Origin: Vibrio methylphosphonaticus
GTDB lineage: Bacteria; Pseudomonadota; Gammaproteobacteria; Enterobacterales; Vibrionaceae
Assembly (NCBI RefSeq): GCF_023634655.1
Contig: NZ_JAMKMS010000001.1
Coordinates: 434,001-498,000 of the forward strand
DNA: 64,000 bases
Direction: 5' to 3'
Under the pieces are notes generated by a model, which was not told the origin of the DNA, ran no database searches, and was given only the letters and a program-made list of their open reading frames with translations. Shown here one piece after another: positions 1 to 8,593 of the stretch (its first letter is position 1; every line of letters begins with the position of its first letter). The position numbers and the translations under genes are program-made.

Positions 1-87
1 CTGATTGCTTCCTTGGTTTAGCGCCATAGCTAAGGTTGCCCCAGCCATAGCGCCACCAGCAATCACAATATCATACAGTCTCGACAC
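1..87 (-). CDS. ubiH: 2-octaprenyl-6-methoxyphenol hydroxylase, N-terminal fragment (cut by window edge)
   Basis: Only the first 29 codons are present; the gene continues past base 1. The start is a GTG at 87-85, the first start after an in-frame stop at 102-100. The peptide opens with an FAD-binding dinucleotide fold, IAGGAMAGATLAMAL at residues 9-23, as in the UbiH/UbiF/VisC flavoprotein monooxygenases of ubiquinone synthesis. Its position just after ygfB on the same strand is the basis for choosing UbiH within that family. A sister hydroxylase such as VisC/UbiI cannot be excluded from so short a piece. Confidence 0.72.
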   Translation of the reverse strand, partial: MSRLYDIVIAGGAMAGATLAMALNQGSNQ

Positions 88-118
88 GAGGTGTTCTCTT
101 TAAAGTGTTAGCGATTGA

Positions 119-700
119 TTAGTGAATTGTTGGAGTATCGGCCTGTTTGGTCGGTTTGATACCAAACTCGGCATGTATGGTTAATACACATGCTTTAACA
201 TGTTCGATCACTTGTTCAAATAATTGCGCTTGCTCCTCTAGGTCGTCCTCTTCGTCAACACCTAGCTTAGCAATTTCTTCCAGATCACCGAGTGCTTCTT
301 TGCTCTGACCCGATGCCTGCGCTAACTTAGTACTAATTAACCCCAACCCTGAAATAAAGTGATTCACCCACTCACTCAAGCCATCCGCTTTTTCGACTAA
401 TGTCGCATCAACCGCATCATCAGGGATAAACAACGATACTTCAAAGCTCTCATTGTCTGTTAATTCGCTAATTGATTGCGTTAATAAGGTTTTCGCGGTC
501 GTAATAGCAGACTGCGGCCAACCCATTCCATCATTCGTGTAATCAAACAATAGTGGCTGCCAGCTATCATCGTTGAGTCCCAAACCACCACTCAACATCC
601 CAACTAATAGGCCATGCAATTCAGCAGGACTAACCGCCAGACTCGCCTGCTGTAATTCAGTCGCAACGGTAATATAATTTGGTAGCGTGGTATCTGTCAT
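119..700 (-). CDS. ygfB: YgfB/UPF0149 family protein
   Basis: A 193-residue acidic, mostly helical protein of the UPF0149 (YecA/YgfB) family. The family has no assigned reaction in Vibrio; in Pseudomonas YgfB has been linked to gene regulation. The conserved family region PAELHGLLVGMLSGG lies near residues 25-39. I placed the start at the ATG at 700 (MTDTTLPNY) because it has a GAGAG ribosome-binding site and gives the usual family length; an upstream in-frame start would add 13 residues. It lies 31 bases before ubiH on the same strand, probably in one operon, and is divergent from zapA. Confidence 0.9.
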   Translation of the reverse strand: MTDTTLPNYITVATELQQASLAVSPAELHGLLVGMLSGGLGLNDDSWQPLLFDYTNDGMGWPQSAITTAKTLLTQSISELTDNESFEVSLFIPDDAVDATLVEKADGLSEWVNHFISGLGLISTKLAQASGQSKEALGDLEEIAKLGVDEEDDLEEQAQLFEQVIEHVKACVLTIHAEFGIKPTKQADTPTIH

Positions 701-990
701 AGTGGCTCTCATTCTATTCTTTTCTGATTTTCCAGCCAATCATGGGGTGAACGCGTCACTGGCTGAAAACTCTTGGCTATTGGTTGGTCATGCTATCACT
801 TCCCACTGAAAGCGAAAATGGCATTTACCTCGTTTCTGGATAGCTTTTGTGCGAATTGTCGATTTCGTGTGTGATTAAACACGCATTTGGCATTGAGTCA
901 CTAGAAAAGCTTGAATCTTAATGACCGTTTACCTATAGTTTCCTCCTCAGATTACCTTTGTTGGTGATAACAAAAAGAGTTCTTGTCATT
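701..990. promoter_or_regulatory. Divergent ygfB/zapA promoter region
   Basis: A 290-base gene-free region between two divergent genes, so it should hold both promoters. It is AT-rich and I could not pick a confident -35/-10 pair on either strand. No repeat or RNA structure was noticed. Confidence 0.4.
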
Positions 991-1302
991 ATGGAAAATC
1001 AAGCAGTCGAAGTGGAAATACTAGGTAAATTGACTCGGGTAAATTGCCCAGCTGGTCAAAAAGAAACCTTGATCCAAGCGGCAAAAGACCTTGATGACCG
1101 ATTGCAAGAAATGACTCAACGGACAAAAGTGACAAATGAGCTAAAATTACTCACGATCGCTGCTTTAAATATGTCTTATGAGCTGAATACAAAAAGTGAT
1201 GAGGTCCAACAAAATACCTCTCACCTTACCGAGCGAATGGAACAGCTCGCGGCATCGCTTGATGATGCTATTAATAATGTAAGGCAAGGACAGCGAAACT
1301 AA
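991..1302 (+). CDS. zapA: Cell division protein ZapA
   Basis: A 103-residue FtsZ-ring-associated protein that crosslinks FtsZ protofilaments at the division site. The N-terminal globular part (about 1-55) includes the family stretch VEVEILGKLTRVNCPAGQ; the rest is helical and ends in a coiled coil used for dimer and tetramer formation. The length fits the family. I chose the ATG at 991 (MENQAVEVEI); a TTG 33 bases upstream is open but adds a tail not typical of the family. The next gene in line is 6S RNA and then ygfA, the usual gammaproteobacterial order. Confidence 0.93.
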   Translation: MENQAVEVEILGKLTRVNCPAGQKETLIQAAKDLDDRLQEMTQRTKVTNELKLLTIAALNMSYELNTKSDEVQQNTSHLTERMEQLAASLDDAINNVRQGQRN

Positions 1303-1487
1303 TTTACCCTGGAGTGTGCGTCAGAGGATTTAAGTCCCTGAGCCGATAAGCAATCCTTAAGGGTTAGTATTTGGGCACTATTGAGCAAGCTCGGCTCGTA
1401 CCGAGAAGCCTACGGTTACCTTTGCTGATCCGCCTTGAACCAGCAGGTTCAAGGGCCACAATCTTCAACGGCACTTTGGGGTATTCC
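1303..1487 (+). ncRNA. ssrS: 6S RNA
   Basis: The whole space between zapA and ygfA matches the layout of 6S RNA, which binds the sigma-70 RNA polymerase holoenzyme and mimics an open promoter in stationary phase. Recognisable conserved blocks are CCCTGAGCCGATA near 1335, GAGCAAGCTCGG followed by CCGAGAAGCCTACGG near 1382-1415, and CTTGAACC...GGTTCAAGGG near 1434-1455. The 5' and 3' ends pair to form the closing stem. The length, about 185 nt, fits E. coli SsrS (184 nt). The ends are estimates, since processing sites cannot be read from sequence. ygfA starts three bases downstream, so it is probably co-transcribed. Confidence 0.92.
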
Positions 1488-1489
1488 TT

Positions 1490-2077
1490 ATGTCTGTCAA
1501 TACTAGACAACGTATTCGCACCGACATTCGACATTTACGTCGTTCTATATCAGCGAGTCAGCAAGTTGACTATGCTTCTCAGCTCGTTGAGCAATGCCAG
1601 TCTTTATCCGAACTCTCACAAGCCAAGCATGTTGCACTCTATTTAGCGACTGACGGCGAGCTTGATACGCAACCTCTCATTGACGAGTTATGGCGACAAG
1701 GCGTCAATACCTACTTACCTGTGATTCATCCCTTCTCTAAAGGCCAGTTACTGTTTTTACGCTACCATGCCAACACCCCCTTAGTGGCTAATCAATATCG
1801 TATTCTGGAACCACAACTCGATCAGCGAATGATATGTCCCGTTCGGCACTTAGATATTATCTTTACACCACTTGTCGCTTTTGATGAGCAAGGGCAACGA
1901 CTAGGAATGGGGGGTGGCTACTATGATCGAACTCTCGCACCATGGCAGTTTTCCGACCAAGGTCCTAACGCCATTGGACTTGCGCACAATTGTCAACAAG
2001 TGTCAGCACTGCCTAGCGAATCTTGGGATATCCCCCTTTCCACGATCATTACGCCTAAGCAGACCTGGCGCTGGTAG
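1490..2077 (+). CDS. ygfA: 5-formyltetrahydrofolate cyclo-ligase
   Basis: A 195-residue enzyme that converts 5-formyl-THF plus ATP to 5,10-methenyl-THF, returning folate to the active one-carbon pool. The family signature GMGGGYYDRTLA lies at 139-150 and includes the nucleotide-binding glycines and Asp146. A basic N-terminus with many Arg residues (7-18) is usual. The gene starts immediately after 6S RNA, the same pairing as in E. coli, where the two are co-transcribed and YgfA has been tied to persistence. Length and motifs are intact. Confidence 0.93.
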   Translation: MSVNTRQRIRTDIRHLRRSISASQQVDYASQLVEQCQSLSELSQAKHVALYLATDGELDTQPLIDELWRQGVNTYLPVIHPFSKGQLLFLRYHANTPLVANQYRILEPQLDQRMICPVRHLDIIFTPLVAFDEQGQRLGMGGGYYDRTLAPWQFSDQGPNAIGLAHNCQQVSALPSESWDIPLSTIITPKQTWRW

Positions 2078-2265
2078 CAATCACTCACAAGCAGGCATAA
2101 ACATCGCCACGTTGTGTACCAATCAGAAGCCGGAGTAATTGGAGCAACCGATTGCTAAATGTCACTAATTTTGGCTTAACATTCGGTTTTAAGCGCCAAT
2201 TTCGTTCATTTTGATATATACTTCGCCGGCGTTTTCACCCTAACTTTCTAACTGGGATTTCAACC

Positions 2266-2922
2266 ATGACTCAAGACGAGATGAAAAAAGCAGCTGGCTG
2301 GGCCGCTCTCAAATACGTAGAAGAAGGCAGTATTGTTGGTGTCGGTACCGGCTCTACCGTTAATCACTTTATTGATGCGTTAGGCTCAATCAAAGATGAC
2401 ATCAAAGGCGCCGTCTCTAGTTCTATCGCATCAACAGAAAAGCTCGAAGCATTAGGCATTGAAGTTTTTGAGTGCAATGATGTATCTATGCTTGATGTTT
2501 ATGTCGACGGTGCGGATGAGATAAACCCGTCTAGAGACATGATCAAAGGCGGTGGTGCAGCACTGACTCGTGAAAAGATTGTTGCTGCCATCTCGAAAAA
2601 ATTCATCTGTATTGTCGATGGTACTAAAGCGGTTGACGTACTGGGTGAATTCCCACTGCCTGTTGAAGTTATCCCTATGGCTCGCTCATACGTAGCGCGA
2701 GAACTCGTGAAACTTGGTGGTGACCCTGCGTATCGTGAAGGCGTAGTTACCGATAACGGTAACGTGATTCTTGACGTATACGGCATGAAGATCACCGACC
2801 CGAAAGCCATGGAAGACAAAATTAACGCGCTAGCTGGCGTGGTGACGGTCGGACTATTTGCTCACCGTGGCGCAGATATTGTGATTACTGGTACACCAGA
2901 AGGTGCAAAAATCGAAGACTAA
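2266..2922 (+). CDS. rpiA: Ribose-5-phosphate isomerase A
   Basis: A 218-residue enzyme interconverting ribose 5-phosphate and ribulose 5-phosphate in the non-oxidative pentose phosphate pathway. The phosphate-binding GTGST is at 27-31, the DGADE motif at 81-85, and the [11 protein letters not shown] motif at 94-104 places the catalytic base at Glu103, as in the E. coli enzyme. Length is standard. It stands alone, with an upstream gap of about 190 bases holding its promoter and a hairpin terminator just after its stop. Confidence 0.97.
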   Translation: MTQDEMKKAAGWAALKYVEEGSIVGVGTGSTVNHFIDALGSIKDDIKGAVSSSIASTEKLEALGIEVFECNDVSMLDVYVDGADEINPSRDMIKGGGAALTREKIVAAISKKFICIVDGTKAVDVLGEFPLPVEVIPMARSYVARELVKLGGDPAYREGVVTDNGNVILDVYGMKITDPKAMEDKINALAGVVTVGLFAHRGADIVITGTPEGAKIED

Positions 2923-2946
2923 TGAGTTTTGACGTCATTTGATTAC

Positions 2947-2975
2947 AAACGGCACGCCTTAGTGCCGTTTTCTCT
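2947..2975 (+). terminator. rpiA terminator
   Basis: A hairpin with arms AAACGGCAC and GTGCCGTTT around a 6-base loop, followed by a T-rich run, 25 bases after the rpiA stop codon. Confidence 0.75.
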
Positions 2976-3064
2976 CCTTAACTATAAGAAAATTATTCCT
3001 TATTCCGTAATTTTCTTACCCAAGTCGAAAGTTTTTTGTTACTTTATTGCTTAGAAGACGCACA

Positions 3065-3080
3065 AGGAAAACGTTTGCCT
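3065..3080. promoter_or_regulatory. PurR-like operator upstream of serA
   Basis: AGGAAAACGTTTGCCT agrees with the symmetric PurR consensus (ACGCAAACGTTTGCGT) at 13 of 16 positions, including the whole AAACGTTT core. It lies about 85 bases before the serA start. PurR controls purine and several one-carbon genes in gammaproteobacteria; a serine-synthesis target is reasonable. Other LacI-family regulators have similar cores, so the assignment is inference. Confidence 0.5.
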
Positions 3081-3163
3081 CAGCAGTAAGAAGCTCCCCC
3101 TTGAAATTCTCGCTGTCAACTGTGCGCCGCGATTGCCCAATTTCCATTTTAAGGACGAGTTAA

Positions 3164-4393
3164 ATGGCCAAAGTTTCTCTAAATAAAGACAAAATCAAAA
3201 TCCTCCTACTTGAAGGGTTACACCCATCTTCAGTCGAAGTATTGCAAGCTGCTGGGTATACCAACATCACTTATCACAAAGGTTCGTTGCCTGAAGAAGA
3301 GCTAATCGAAGCGGTTAAAGACGCACACTTTATCGGTATTCGCTCTCGTACAAATCTTTCTGAAGAAGTCATCAATGCCGCAGAAAAACTCGTCGCGATT
3401 GGCTGTTTCTGTATTGGCACCAATCAGGTTGATCTCGCCGCAGCAGCTAAGCGTGGCGTTCCTGTCTTTAACGCTCCGTTCTCAAATACACGCAGTGTGG
3501 CAGAGCTGGTATTAGGTCAAATCCTTTTACTTCTTCGTGGTATTCCTGAGAAAAATGCACTCGCTCATCGAGGTATTTGGAAGAAAAGTGCCGATAGTTC
3601 TAACGAAGCTCGTGGTAAACGTCTTGGTATCATCGGCTACGGCCATATTGGCACGCAACTTGGCATTATTGCAGAAAACTTAGGTATGCGTGTCTATTTC
3701 TATGACATAGAAAACAAGCTGTCACTAGGTAACGCAACTCAGGTCCACAACATGACGGATCTATTGAATAAGTGTGACGTGATTTCACTACATGTCCCTG
3801 AGACCGCAGGAACAAAAGACATGATGGGCGAAGCTGAATTTGCTCGCATGAAGCCGGGTTCTATTTTTATCAATGCGGCTCGTGGCACTGTTGTTGATAT
3901 CCCAGCGCTTTGCGCGACGCTCGAAGCAGGTCACCTTTCAGGTGCCGCTATCGATGTATTCCCTGAAGAACCAAAAACCAATGCTGACCCATTCGAATCA
4001 CCATTGATGAAGTTCGACAACGTGATTCTAACGCCTCACGTCGGGGGTTCGACACAAGAAGCTCAAGAAAATATTGGTGTGGAAGTGGCTGGAAAACTGG
4101 CTAAGTACTCTGACAATGGCTCAACACTGTCTAGCGTTAACTTCCCTGAAGTGTCACTGCCAGAACACCGTGAATGTTCTCGACTGCTGCATATTCACCA
4201 AAACCGCCCTGGTATTCTGACGCAAATCAATACGATCTTTGCGCAGGAAGGCATTAACATTGCTGGTCAATACCTACAAACGGCATCGGATATTGGTTAT
4301 GTGGTGATTGATGTAGAAACCGCGCGATCAGAAGAAGCGCTAGCGCAATTAAAACAAATTGAAGGCACGTTGCGAGCTCGAATTCTGCACTAA
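3164..4393 (+). CDS. serA: D-3-phosphoglycerate dehydrogenase
   Basis: A 409-residue enzyme oxidising 3-phosphoglycerate to 3-phosphohydroxypyruvate, the first step of serine synthesis. The NAD-binding Rossmann motif GYGHIGTQLG is near residues 158-167, the Arg of NAARGTVVD near 240 and the His of TPHVGGS near 292, matching the Arg-Glu-His catalytic set of the family. A C-terminal ACT domain (about 338-409) is present, so feedback inhibition by serine is expected. The length equals the E. coli-type enzyme. It is a single-gene unit with a PurR-like site upstream and a strong shared terminator downstream. Confidence 0.97.
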   Translation: MAKVSLNKDKIKILLLEGLHPSSVEVLQAAGYTNITYHKGSLPEEELIEAVKDAHFIGIRSRTNLSEEVINAAEKLVAIGCFCIGTNQVDLAAAAKRGVPVFNAPFSNTRSVAELVLGQILLLLRGIPEKNALAHRGIWKKSADSSNEARGKRLGIIGYGHIGTQLGIIAENLGMRVYFYDIENKLSLGNATQVHNMTDLLNKCDVISLHVPETAGTKDMMGEAEFARMKPGSIFINAARGTVVDIPALCATLEAGHLSGAAIDVFPEEPKTNADPFESPLMKFDNVILTPHVGGSTQEAQENIGVEVAGKLAKYSDNGSTLSSVNFPEVSLPEHRECSRLLHIHQNRPGILTQINTIFAQEGINIAGQYLQTASDIGYVVIDVETARSEEALAQLKQIEGTLRARILH

Positions 4394-4422
4394 TTTGTAG
4401 CGCCTAACTGCCTTTTCCAAGT

Positions 4423-4455
4423 AAAAATGCCCTTGCAAAGCAAGGGCATTTTTTT
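4423..4455. terminator. Bidirectional terminator between serA and yggE
   Basis: A perfect 10-bp stem (AATGCCCTTG / CAAGGGCATT) around CAAAG, flanked by A and T runs on both sides, lies between the convergent serA and yggE genes and can serve both. Confidence 0.9.
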
Positions 4456-5164
4456 AGTTAGATAATTTGTATACCACGTCGACTCGATCACGGATGGTAA
4501 TCACTGAATCTTGATAGCTATTCGATTCCGACTGGCTATCCATCATCATGCTTCTCATCACTACAGGCTGGTTTTGTGGCTGCTTATAGGTGATTTGCCA
4601 AATTTGCCCAAGCTTCTGCTCAAAGCCCTGCGCCAATGATTGCGCTTTTGTTTGTGCATCTTGAATGGCAACGGTTCGGGCTTTCGCTTGATATTGGCTT
4701 TCGTCTTTCACCTTCAAACGAATATTATCAACTTGGTTGATCCCTGATGCTAACGCCGAATCTAAGTAATCATTGAGTTTTTCTATGTCCATGACCTGCA
4801 CGGTCACCGTTCTTGATGCTCGATACCCAACTAACTCTGGCTGCCCTTTCTCAGGATATTGATATTGGGGAGTAAGATATAAATTGGAACTTTTAATATC
4901 CTCTTTACTCACACCTGCACTCGCAAGTTTCGCCAAAAAAGTATCGACAACTGAATCCACACCTTCTTTCGCTTGATCGGCATTAAGTTGCGACTGAACC
5001 ACCTTGACGGAAAACTCCGCCATATCAGGCGTCGCCTCTATTTGCCCATACCCTGTCGTGACAATATGGGGGAAATCTACCTGGCTAGCGACGCTGGGCA
5101 GCGCAACTAAACTGGCAGCTAAAGCACAAAGCGTCAATGTTGATTTCATTCTCTGTTTCCTCAT
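4454..5164 (-). CDS. yggE: SIMPL-domain periplasmic protein, YggE type
   Basis: A 236-residue secreted protein. Residues 1-26 are a signal peptide (MRKQR start, hydrophobic core, cleavage after LPSVA-S). The rest is one SIMPL (DUF541) domain with the typical opening IVTTGYGQIEATPDMAEFSV. In E. coli the family member YggE lowers oxidative stress damage; its molecular action is not settled. An in-frame ATG at 5149 (MKSTLTLC) also gives a good signal peptide and may be the real start. The gene is monocistronic and sits next to argP, as in E. coli. Confidence 0.85.
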   Translation of the reverse strand: MRKQRMKSTLTLCALAASLVALPSVASQVDFPHIVTTGYGQIEATPDMAEFSVKVVQSQLNADQAKEGVDSVVDTFLAKLASAGVSKEDIKSSNLYLTPQYQYPEKGQPELVGYRASRTVTVQVMDIEKLNDYLDSALASGINQVDNIRLKVKDESQYQAKARTVAIQDAQTKAQSLAQGFEQKLGQIWQITYKQPQNQPVVMRSMMMDSQSESNSYQDSVITIRDRVDVVYKLSN

Positions 5165-5306
5165 CTAAGCAAAGATTGATTACCCAAAGTTAGGCAAAAT
5201 AATAACGAATGAGTTCCATCAAATGATAACCCTGACAAAACAATGACGTTATCGACATGCATATTGTTTACTCGTATTTAAAAAGTCATGACTTTATTCA
5301 CCACAT

Positions 5307-6203
5307 TTATTGTGGCAAATACGCATGAGCATAATGAGTAATCGCATCCGACAGTTCGCCGAGTACACCACTTTCTAATTGCCAATGATGCCAGTAGATT
5401 CGATGTGATAACTCAATATTTGGCGTGAGCTCAACTAAAGCTCCACTGGCTAACTCACTCTCAATTTGTAATCTTGGGATCAAGCAATAAGCCACGCCAG
5501 CAACCGCTAACTTTACAAAGGCTTCTGAACTCCGCACGGTGTGCTTAAGAATACTGCCAGGCATAATACTAAAGTGTTTATTAACAAAGTGTTGATGCAT
5601 TTTATCATGCTGATCAAATGCCACAGCAGGTGCTTTAATCAGCGCCTCACGATTAACACCGTGGTTAAAGTAACGTTTAATAAAACTTGGACTGGCTACA
5701 CAAAGGTAATCAACTCGTCCTAAGTAATCTGCCACGCAGCCCGGTATCGATTGAGGCTCTAAGCTAATAGCGCCAACCACTTCACCATTCTTAAGCTTTT
5801 CAATTGTCCGCCCCTCATCATCAACAATAAGGTCCAGTTCAATACGTTTAGACTCAATTAGAGGAAATAAACTGGGCAATAACCATGTCGCTAAACTGTC
5901 GGCATTGGTCGCCAATGAGACAGATAAGGGTTTATCACTAAACTCAGATGTCAGCTCAGGTACCAACTCTTGCTCCAACAAGCACACTCGACGATAAAGC
6001 CCGAGCAGCTTTTTCCCGACAGCGGTAGGACGTGGTGGTTGTTCTCGTACCAAAACAGGTTGAGCGAGCCATTTCTCGAGTTGCTTAACTCGTTGAGACA
6101 CGGCAGACTGAGAGATGTAAAGGTGCTCCGCCGCCTTTTCAAAACTCCTTTGCTCAACAATCGCATCCAATGCTTCTATCCATTTGTAGTCAAGACCGCG
6201 CAT
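5307..6203 (-). CDS. argP: LysR-type regulator ArgP (IciA)
   Basis: A 298-residue LysR-family regulator. The N-terminal winged helix-turn-helix (about 3-60) includes [22 protein letters not shown], and the effector-binding domain covers about 90-295. In E. coli ArgP activates the arginine exporter gene argO in response to arginine and lysine. Here it is divergent from argO with a 108-base gap, the same arrangement. Length and order make ArgP a confident call over other LysR members. Confidence 0.92.
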   Translation of the reverse strand: MRGLDYKWIEALDAIVEQRSFEKAAEHLYISQSAVSQRVKQLEKWLAQPVLVREQPPRPTAVGKKLLGLYRRVCLLEQELVPELTSEFSDKPLSVSLATNADSLATWLLPSLFPLIESKRIELDLIVDDEGRTIEKLKNGEVVGAISLEPQSIPGCVADYLGRVDYLCVASPSFIKRYFNHGVNREALIKAPAVAFDQHDKMHQHFVNKHFSIMPGSILKHTVRSSEAFVKLAVAGVAYCLIPRLQIESELASGALVELTPNIELSHRIYWHHWQLESGVLGELSDAITHYAHAYLPQ

Positions 6204-6311
6204 TTCCTCTCCATTAGCTTTACTTATAAAGCATGAATATTATTAATTTAACTAATAATAATAAAAACCGTATTCTCACGCTCTCTTTAATTGTTCAACT
6301 AGGAAATAAAA
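6204..6311. promoter_or_regulatory. argP/argO divergent control region
   Basis: This 108-base AT-rich gap separates divergent argP and argO and must hold both promoters and the expected ArgP site. Several ATTAAT/TTAACT stretches near 6240-6262 could be LysR-type half sites, but I could not define a T-N11-A operator with confidence. Confidence 0.45.
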
Positions 6312-6932
6312 GTGAATTTTTGGGTACTTCTTCAAGGTTTTGGGCTCGGTGCAACGATGATTATTCCAATAGGTGCTCAAAATGCCTATGTCTTAAATCA
6401 GGGGATTAAACGCAACCATCACCTGACAACCGCAACGGTATGCAGCCTATTAGATACCACTTTTATTTCTCTAGGCATCTTTGGTGGCGGGGCCATTTTA
6501 TCTCAAAATGATATGCTACTTACCATGGTAACCCTAGGGGGCATCCTATTCTTAATGGGTTATGGCATGCTGTCATTACGCAGTGCGTTTAAACAACCAG
6601 CAAGCCGTGAGTCTCGCGGCGAAGTTTTGGCTAGAGGCAAAAGAACCGTTATTCTCGGCGCGCTTGCCGTCACAGTATTAAACCCCCATCTTTACCTTGA
6701 TTCCGTCGTAATTTTAGGTTCAATTGGTGGCCAATTTGAAGGAAGTGACCGAATTGCATTTGCTATTGGTACCATTTTGGCCTCATTCGTTTGGTTTTAT
6801 TCGCTGTCTATAGGCGCTGCGAAACTTGGCCCAACACTATCAAAACCGAAAGTAAAAAAGGGTATTGACCTAACGGTGGCAGTAATGATGTTTGCTATTG
6901 CCGCCATGCTGGCAAGAGGGCTCATAGCGTAA
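6312..6932 (+). CDS. argO: Arginine exporter ArgO (LysE family)
   Basis: A 206-residue inner-membrane exporter of basic amino acids. It has the LysE-family motif IGAQNAYVLNQGI at 20-32 and about six membrane segments; LNPHLYLD near 126-133 is the second conserved block of the family. The start is a GTG at 6312 preceded by AGGAAATAAAA. It is divergent from argP, which activates it in E. coli, and lies 3 bases before the YbaK-like gene, so the two are co-transcribed. Confidence 0.93.
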   Translation: MNFWVLLQGFGLGATMIIPIGAQNAYVLNQGIKRNHHLTTATVCSLLDTTFISLGIFGGGAILSQNDMLLTMVTLGGILFLMGYGMLSLRSAFKQPASRESRGEVLARGKRTVILGALAVTVLNPHLYLDSVVILGSIGGQFEGSDRIAFAIGTILASFVWFYSLSIGAAKLGPTLSKPKVKKGIDLTVAVMMFAIAAMLARGLIA

Positions 6933-6935
6933 CTT

Positions 6936-7436
6936 ATGATAAATCGAACCCAAGAAATATATCAAACAAATAGGGCGATCCTGCATCATCTATCGATCTC
7001 TTATCAACAATGGCAACATGAACCTATTTTAGACTTTGCGACCGATGAATTAGTCGCTCTGCGACTTGGCTGGACAGGTACTCATAGCAAGAGTTTATTC
7101 TTAAAAAAGAAAGGGGGTGGCTTTGCGCTATTCCTAACTGACAAAGATAGTCGCTTGGACAAGCTGCAAATAAAGCAACTGCTTGGTAAGCGTACATCAA
7201 TTTGCAGTAACGACGAGATGATGGCTGAAATAGGTTGCCTGCCGGGCGCGGTATGCCCATTTGGATTACCGATAGACGTGACCATTGTTGTCGATAGCGA
7301 CTTGTTCGCGCTAGAGGAGATTCTATATACACCAGGGTTACCTGAGTGGACTTTTTCAATATCAGGTGTCGATCTGCGCTTGATCCTAAGTACGATACCC
7401 AATCAGGTTATCGAAACAAAAAAAGGTGAAGCTTAA
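6936..7436 (+). CDS. YbaK/ProX-type aminoacyl-tRNA deacylase domain protein
   Basis: A 166-residue single-domain protein of the YbaK/prolyl-tRNA editing superfamily. The motif GCLPGAVCPFG is at 100-110 and a lysine-rich segment KSLFLKKKGGG at 52-62, where the family has its substrate-handling lysine. Members hydrolyse wrongly charged tRNAs such as Cys- or Ala-tRNA-Pro; the specificity here is unknown. It starts 3 bases after argO, suggesting translational coupling. The last codons form one arm of the terminator hairpin. No gene symbol is given because it is not clearly YbaK, YeaK or ProX. Confidence 0.8.
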   Translation: MINRTQEIYQTNRAILHHLSISYQQWQHEPILDFATDELVALRLGWTGTHSKSLFLKKKGGGFALFLTDKDSRLDKLQIKQLLGKRTSICSNDEMMAEIGCLPGAVCPFGLPIDVTIVVDSDLFALEEILYTPGLPEWTFSISGVDLRLILSTIPNQVIETKKGEA

Positions 7437-7449
7437 CGCTTCACCTTTT
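7421..7449. terminator. Bidirectional terminator with the stop codon in its loop
   Basis: A perfect 12-bp stem, AAAAGGTGAAGC (7421-7432) and GCTTCACCTTTT (7438-7449), with loop TTAAC that contains the TAA of the YbaK-like gene. It serves that gene on the plus strand and mscS on the minus strand. Confidence 0.9.
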
Positions 7450-7468
7450 CGCAGCACATTAAAATATC

Positions 7469-8332
7469 TTAGTCAGCTTTATTTAGATGTACATCCATTT
7501 GAGGAAATGGAATTTCGATACCTTCTGCATCTAGTGCTTCCTTGATCGCTTGTAGCGAATCAAAGTACACGTCCCAATACTGCTCAGTACGTACCCAAGG
7601 ACGAACCACAAAATTCACTGATGAATCGGCTAGAGCAACGACACCAACAGTGATACCAGGCTCTTTAAGAATACGCTCGTCCGCTTCTAATGTCTTACGA
7701 ATCACTTCTTGCGTTTTTTTCAAGTCAGCACCGTAAGATACGCCAATCACATGATCAATACGACGGGTTGCATGACGGGAGTAGTTAGTAATTGGTGAAC
7801 CAATCACTGAAGCGTTAGGCACAACGACCATTTTGTTATCTGGTGTCGTTAAAATGGTTTGGAAAATTTGAATTGCATCAACAGAGCCAGCGACGCCACC
7901 AATCTCAACATAATCGCCAGACTTAAACGGGCGGAAAGCCACAATCAGGACACCTGCTGCAAAGTTAGACAATGAACCTTGTAGAGCTAAACCAATAGCC
8001 AAGCCTGCCGCACCAATTACCGCGACAACAGAGGCGGTTTGAACACCGACTCGGCTTAAGGCGGCAATCAATACAATCACGAACAAGGTATAGCGCACAA
8101 TGCCATTCATGAACTCAACAACGGCTTTGTCCATGTTCTTCTTGTGCAGAACTTTAGAAACACTGTTTGCTACGGCTTTAACAAACAAGTTACCAATAAA
8201 CAGAATTAACAGCGCTGAAATGATGTTGACACCATATTGCACAAATAAATCAGAGTTATTTGTTAACCATTGTTCAGCTTTTGAAAGACCATCCACCAGC
8301 GGGGTCTCAATATCCATAGACTCACCAGCCAT
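7469..8332 (-). CDS. mscS: Small-conductance mechanosensitive channel
   Basis: A 287-residue MscS channel that opens under membrane tension to release solutes after hypo-osmotic shock. Three membrane helices fill about residues 25-125. The pore helix TM3 has the Gly/Ala-rich pattern AAGLAIGLALQGSLSNFAAG (about 107-126), and FRPFKSGDYV marks the beginning of the cytoplasmic beta domain. The cytoplasmic cage fills the rest. The length is close to E. coli MscS (286). The gene is near fbaA, as in E. coli. Confidence 0.95.
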   Translation of the reverse strand: MAGESMDIETPLVDGLSKAEQWLTNNSDLFVQYGVNIISALLILFIGNLFVKAVANSVSKVLHKKNMDKAVVEFMNGIVRYTLFVIVLIAALSRVGVQTASVVAVIGAAGLAIGLALQGSLSNFAAGVLIVAFRPFKSGDYVEIGGVAGSVDAIQIFQTILTTPDNKMVVVPNASVIGSPITNYSRHATRRIDHVIGVSYGADLKKTQEVIRKTLEADERILKEPGITVGVVALADSSVNFVVRPWVRTEQYWDVYFDSLQAIKEALDAEGIEIPFPQMDVHLNKAD

Positions 8333-8527
8333 ATGTTTTACCTCATATTAAAATTTCAACATTCCGCTCGACCACTAGTTACCACTGCTTAGTTAGCCAA
8401 ACCACTTCCACTTCATACAATATTGAATACGTGAATATTCAAGACACATTACTTAACAAAAGGTTACGCAATCAGATGACTTTGTGCCAGTTTTTTTCAC
8501 CGCTTTAACTTTATTTTCATCGGACAC

Positions 8528-8560
8528 AAAAAAAGCCGCTCAAAAGAGCGGCTTTTTAGA
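8528..8560. terminator. fbaA terminator
   Basis: A hairpin AAAAGCCGCTC-AAAA-GAGCGGCTTTTT lies 34 bases past the fbaA stop on the minus strand, with T runs in both directions. It separates fbaA from the mscS promoter region. Confidence 0.88.
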
Positions 8561-8593
8561 CTGTCTATCAGTTAAATCTTATACGATTTATAC

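Noticed and set aside
1371..1646. A 91-codon plus-strand open frame after zapA
   Set aside because: It lies across the 6S RNA gene and the beginning of ygfA in another frame. The RNA and the enzyme explain the sequence.
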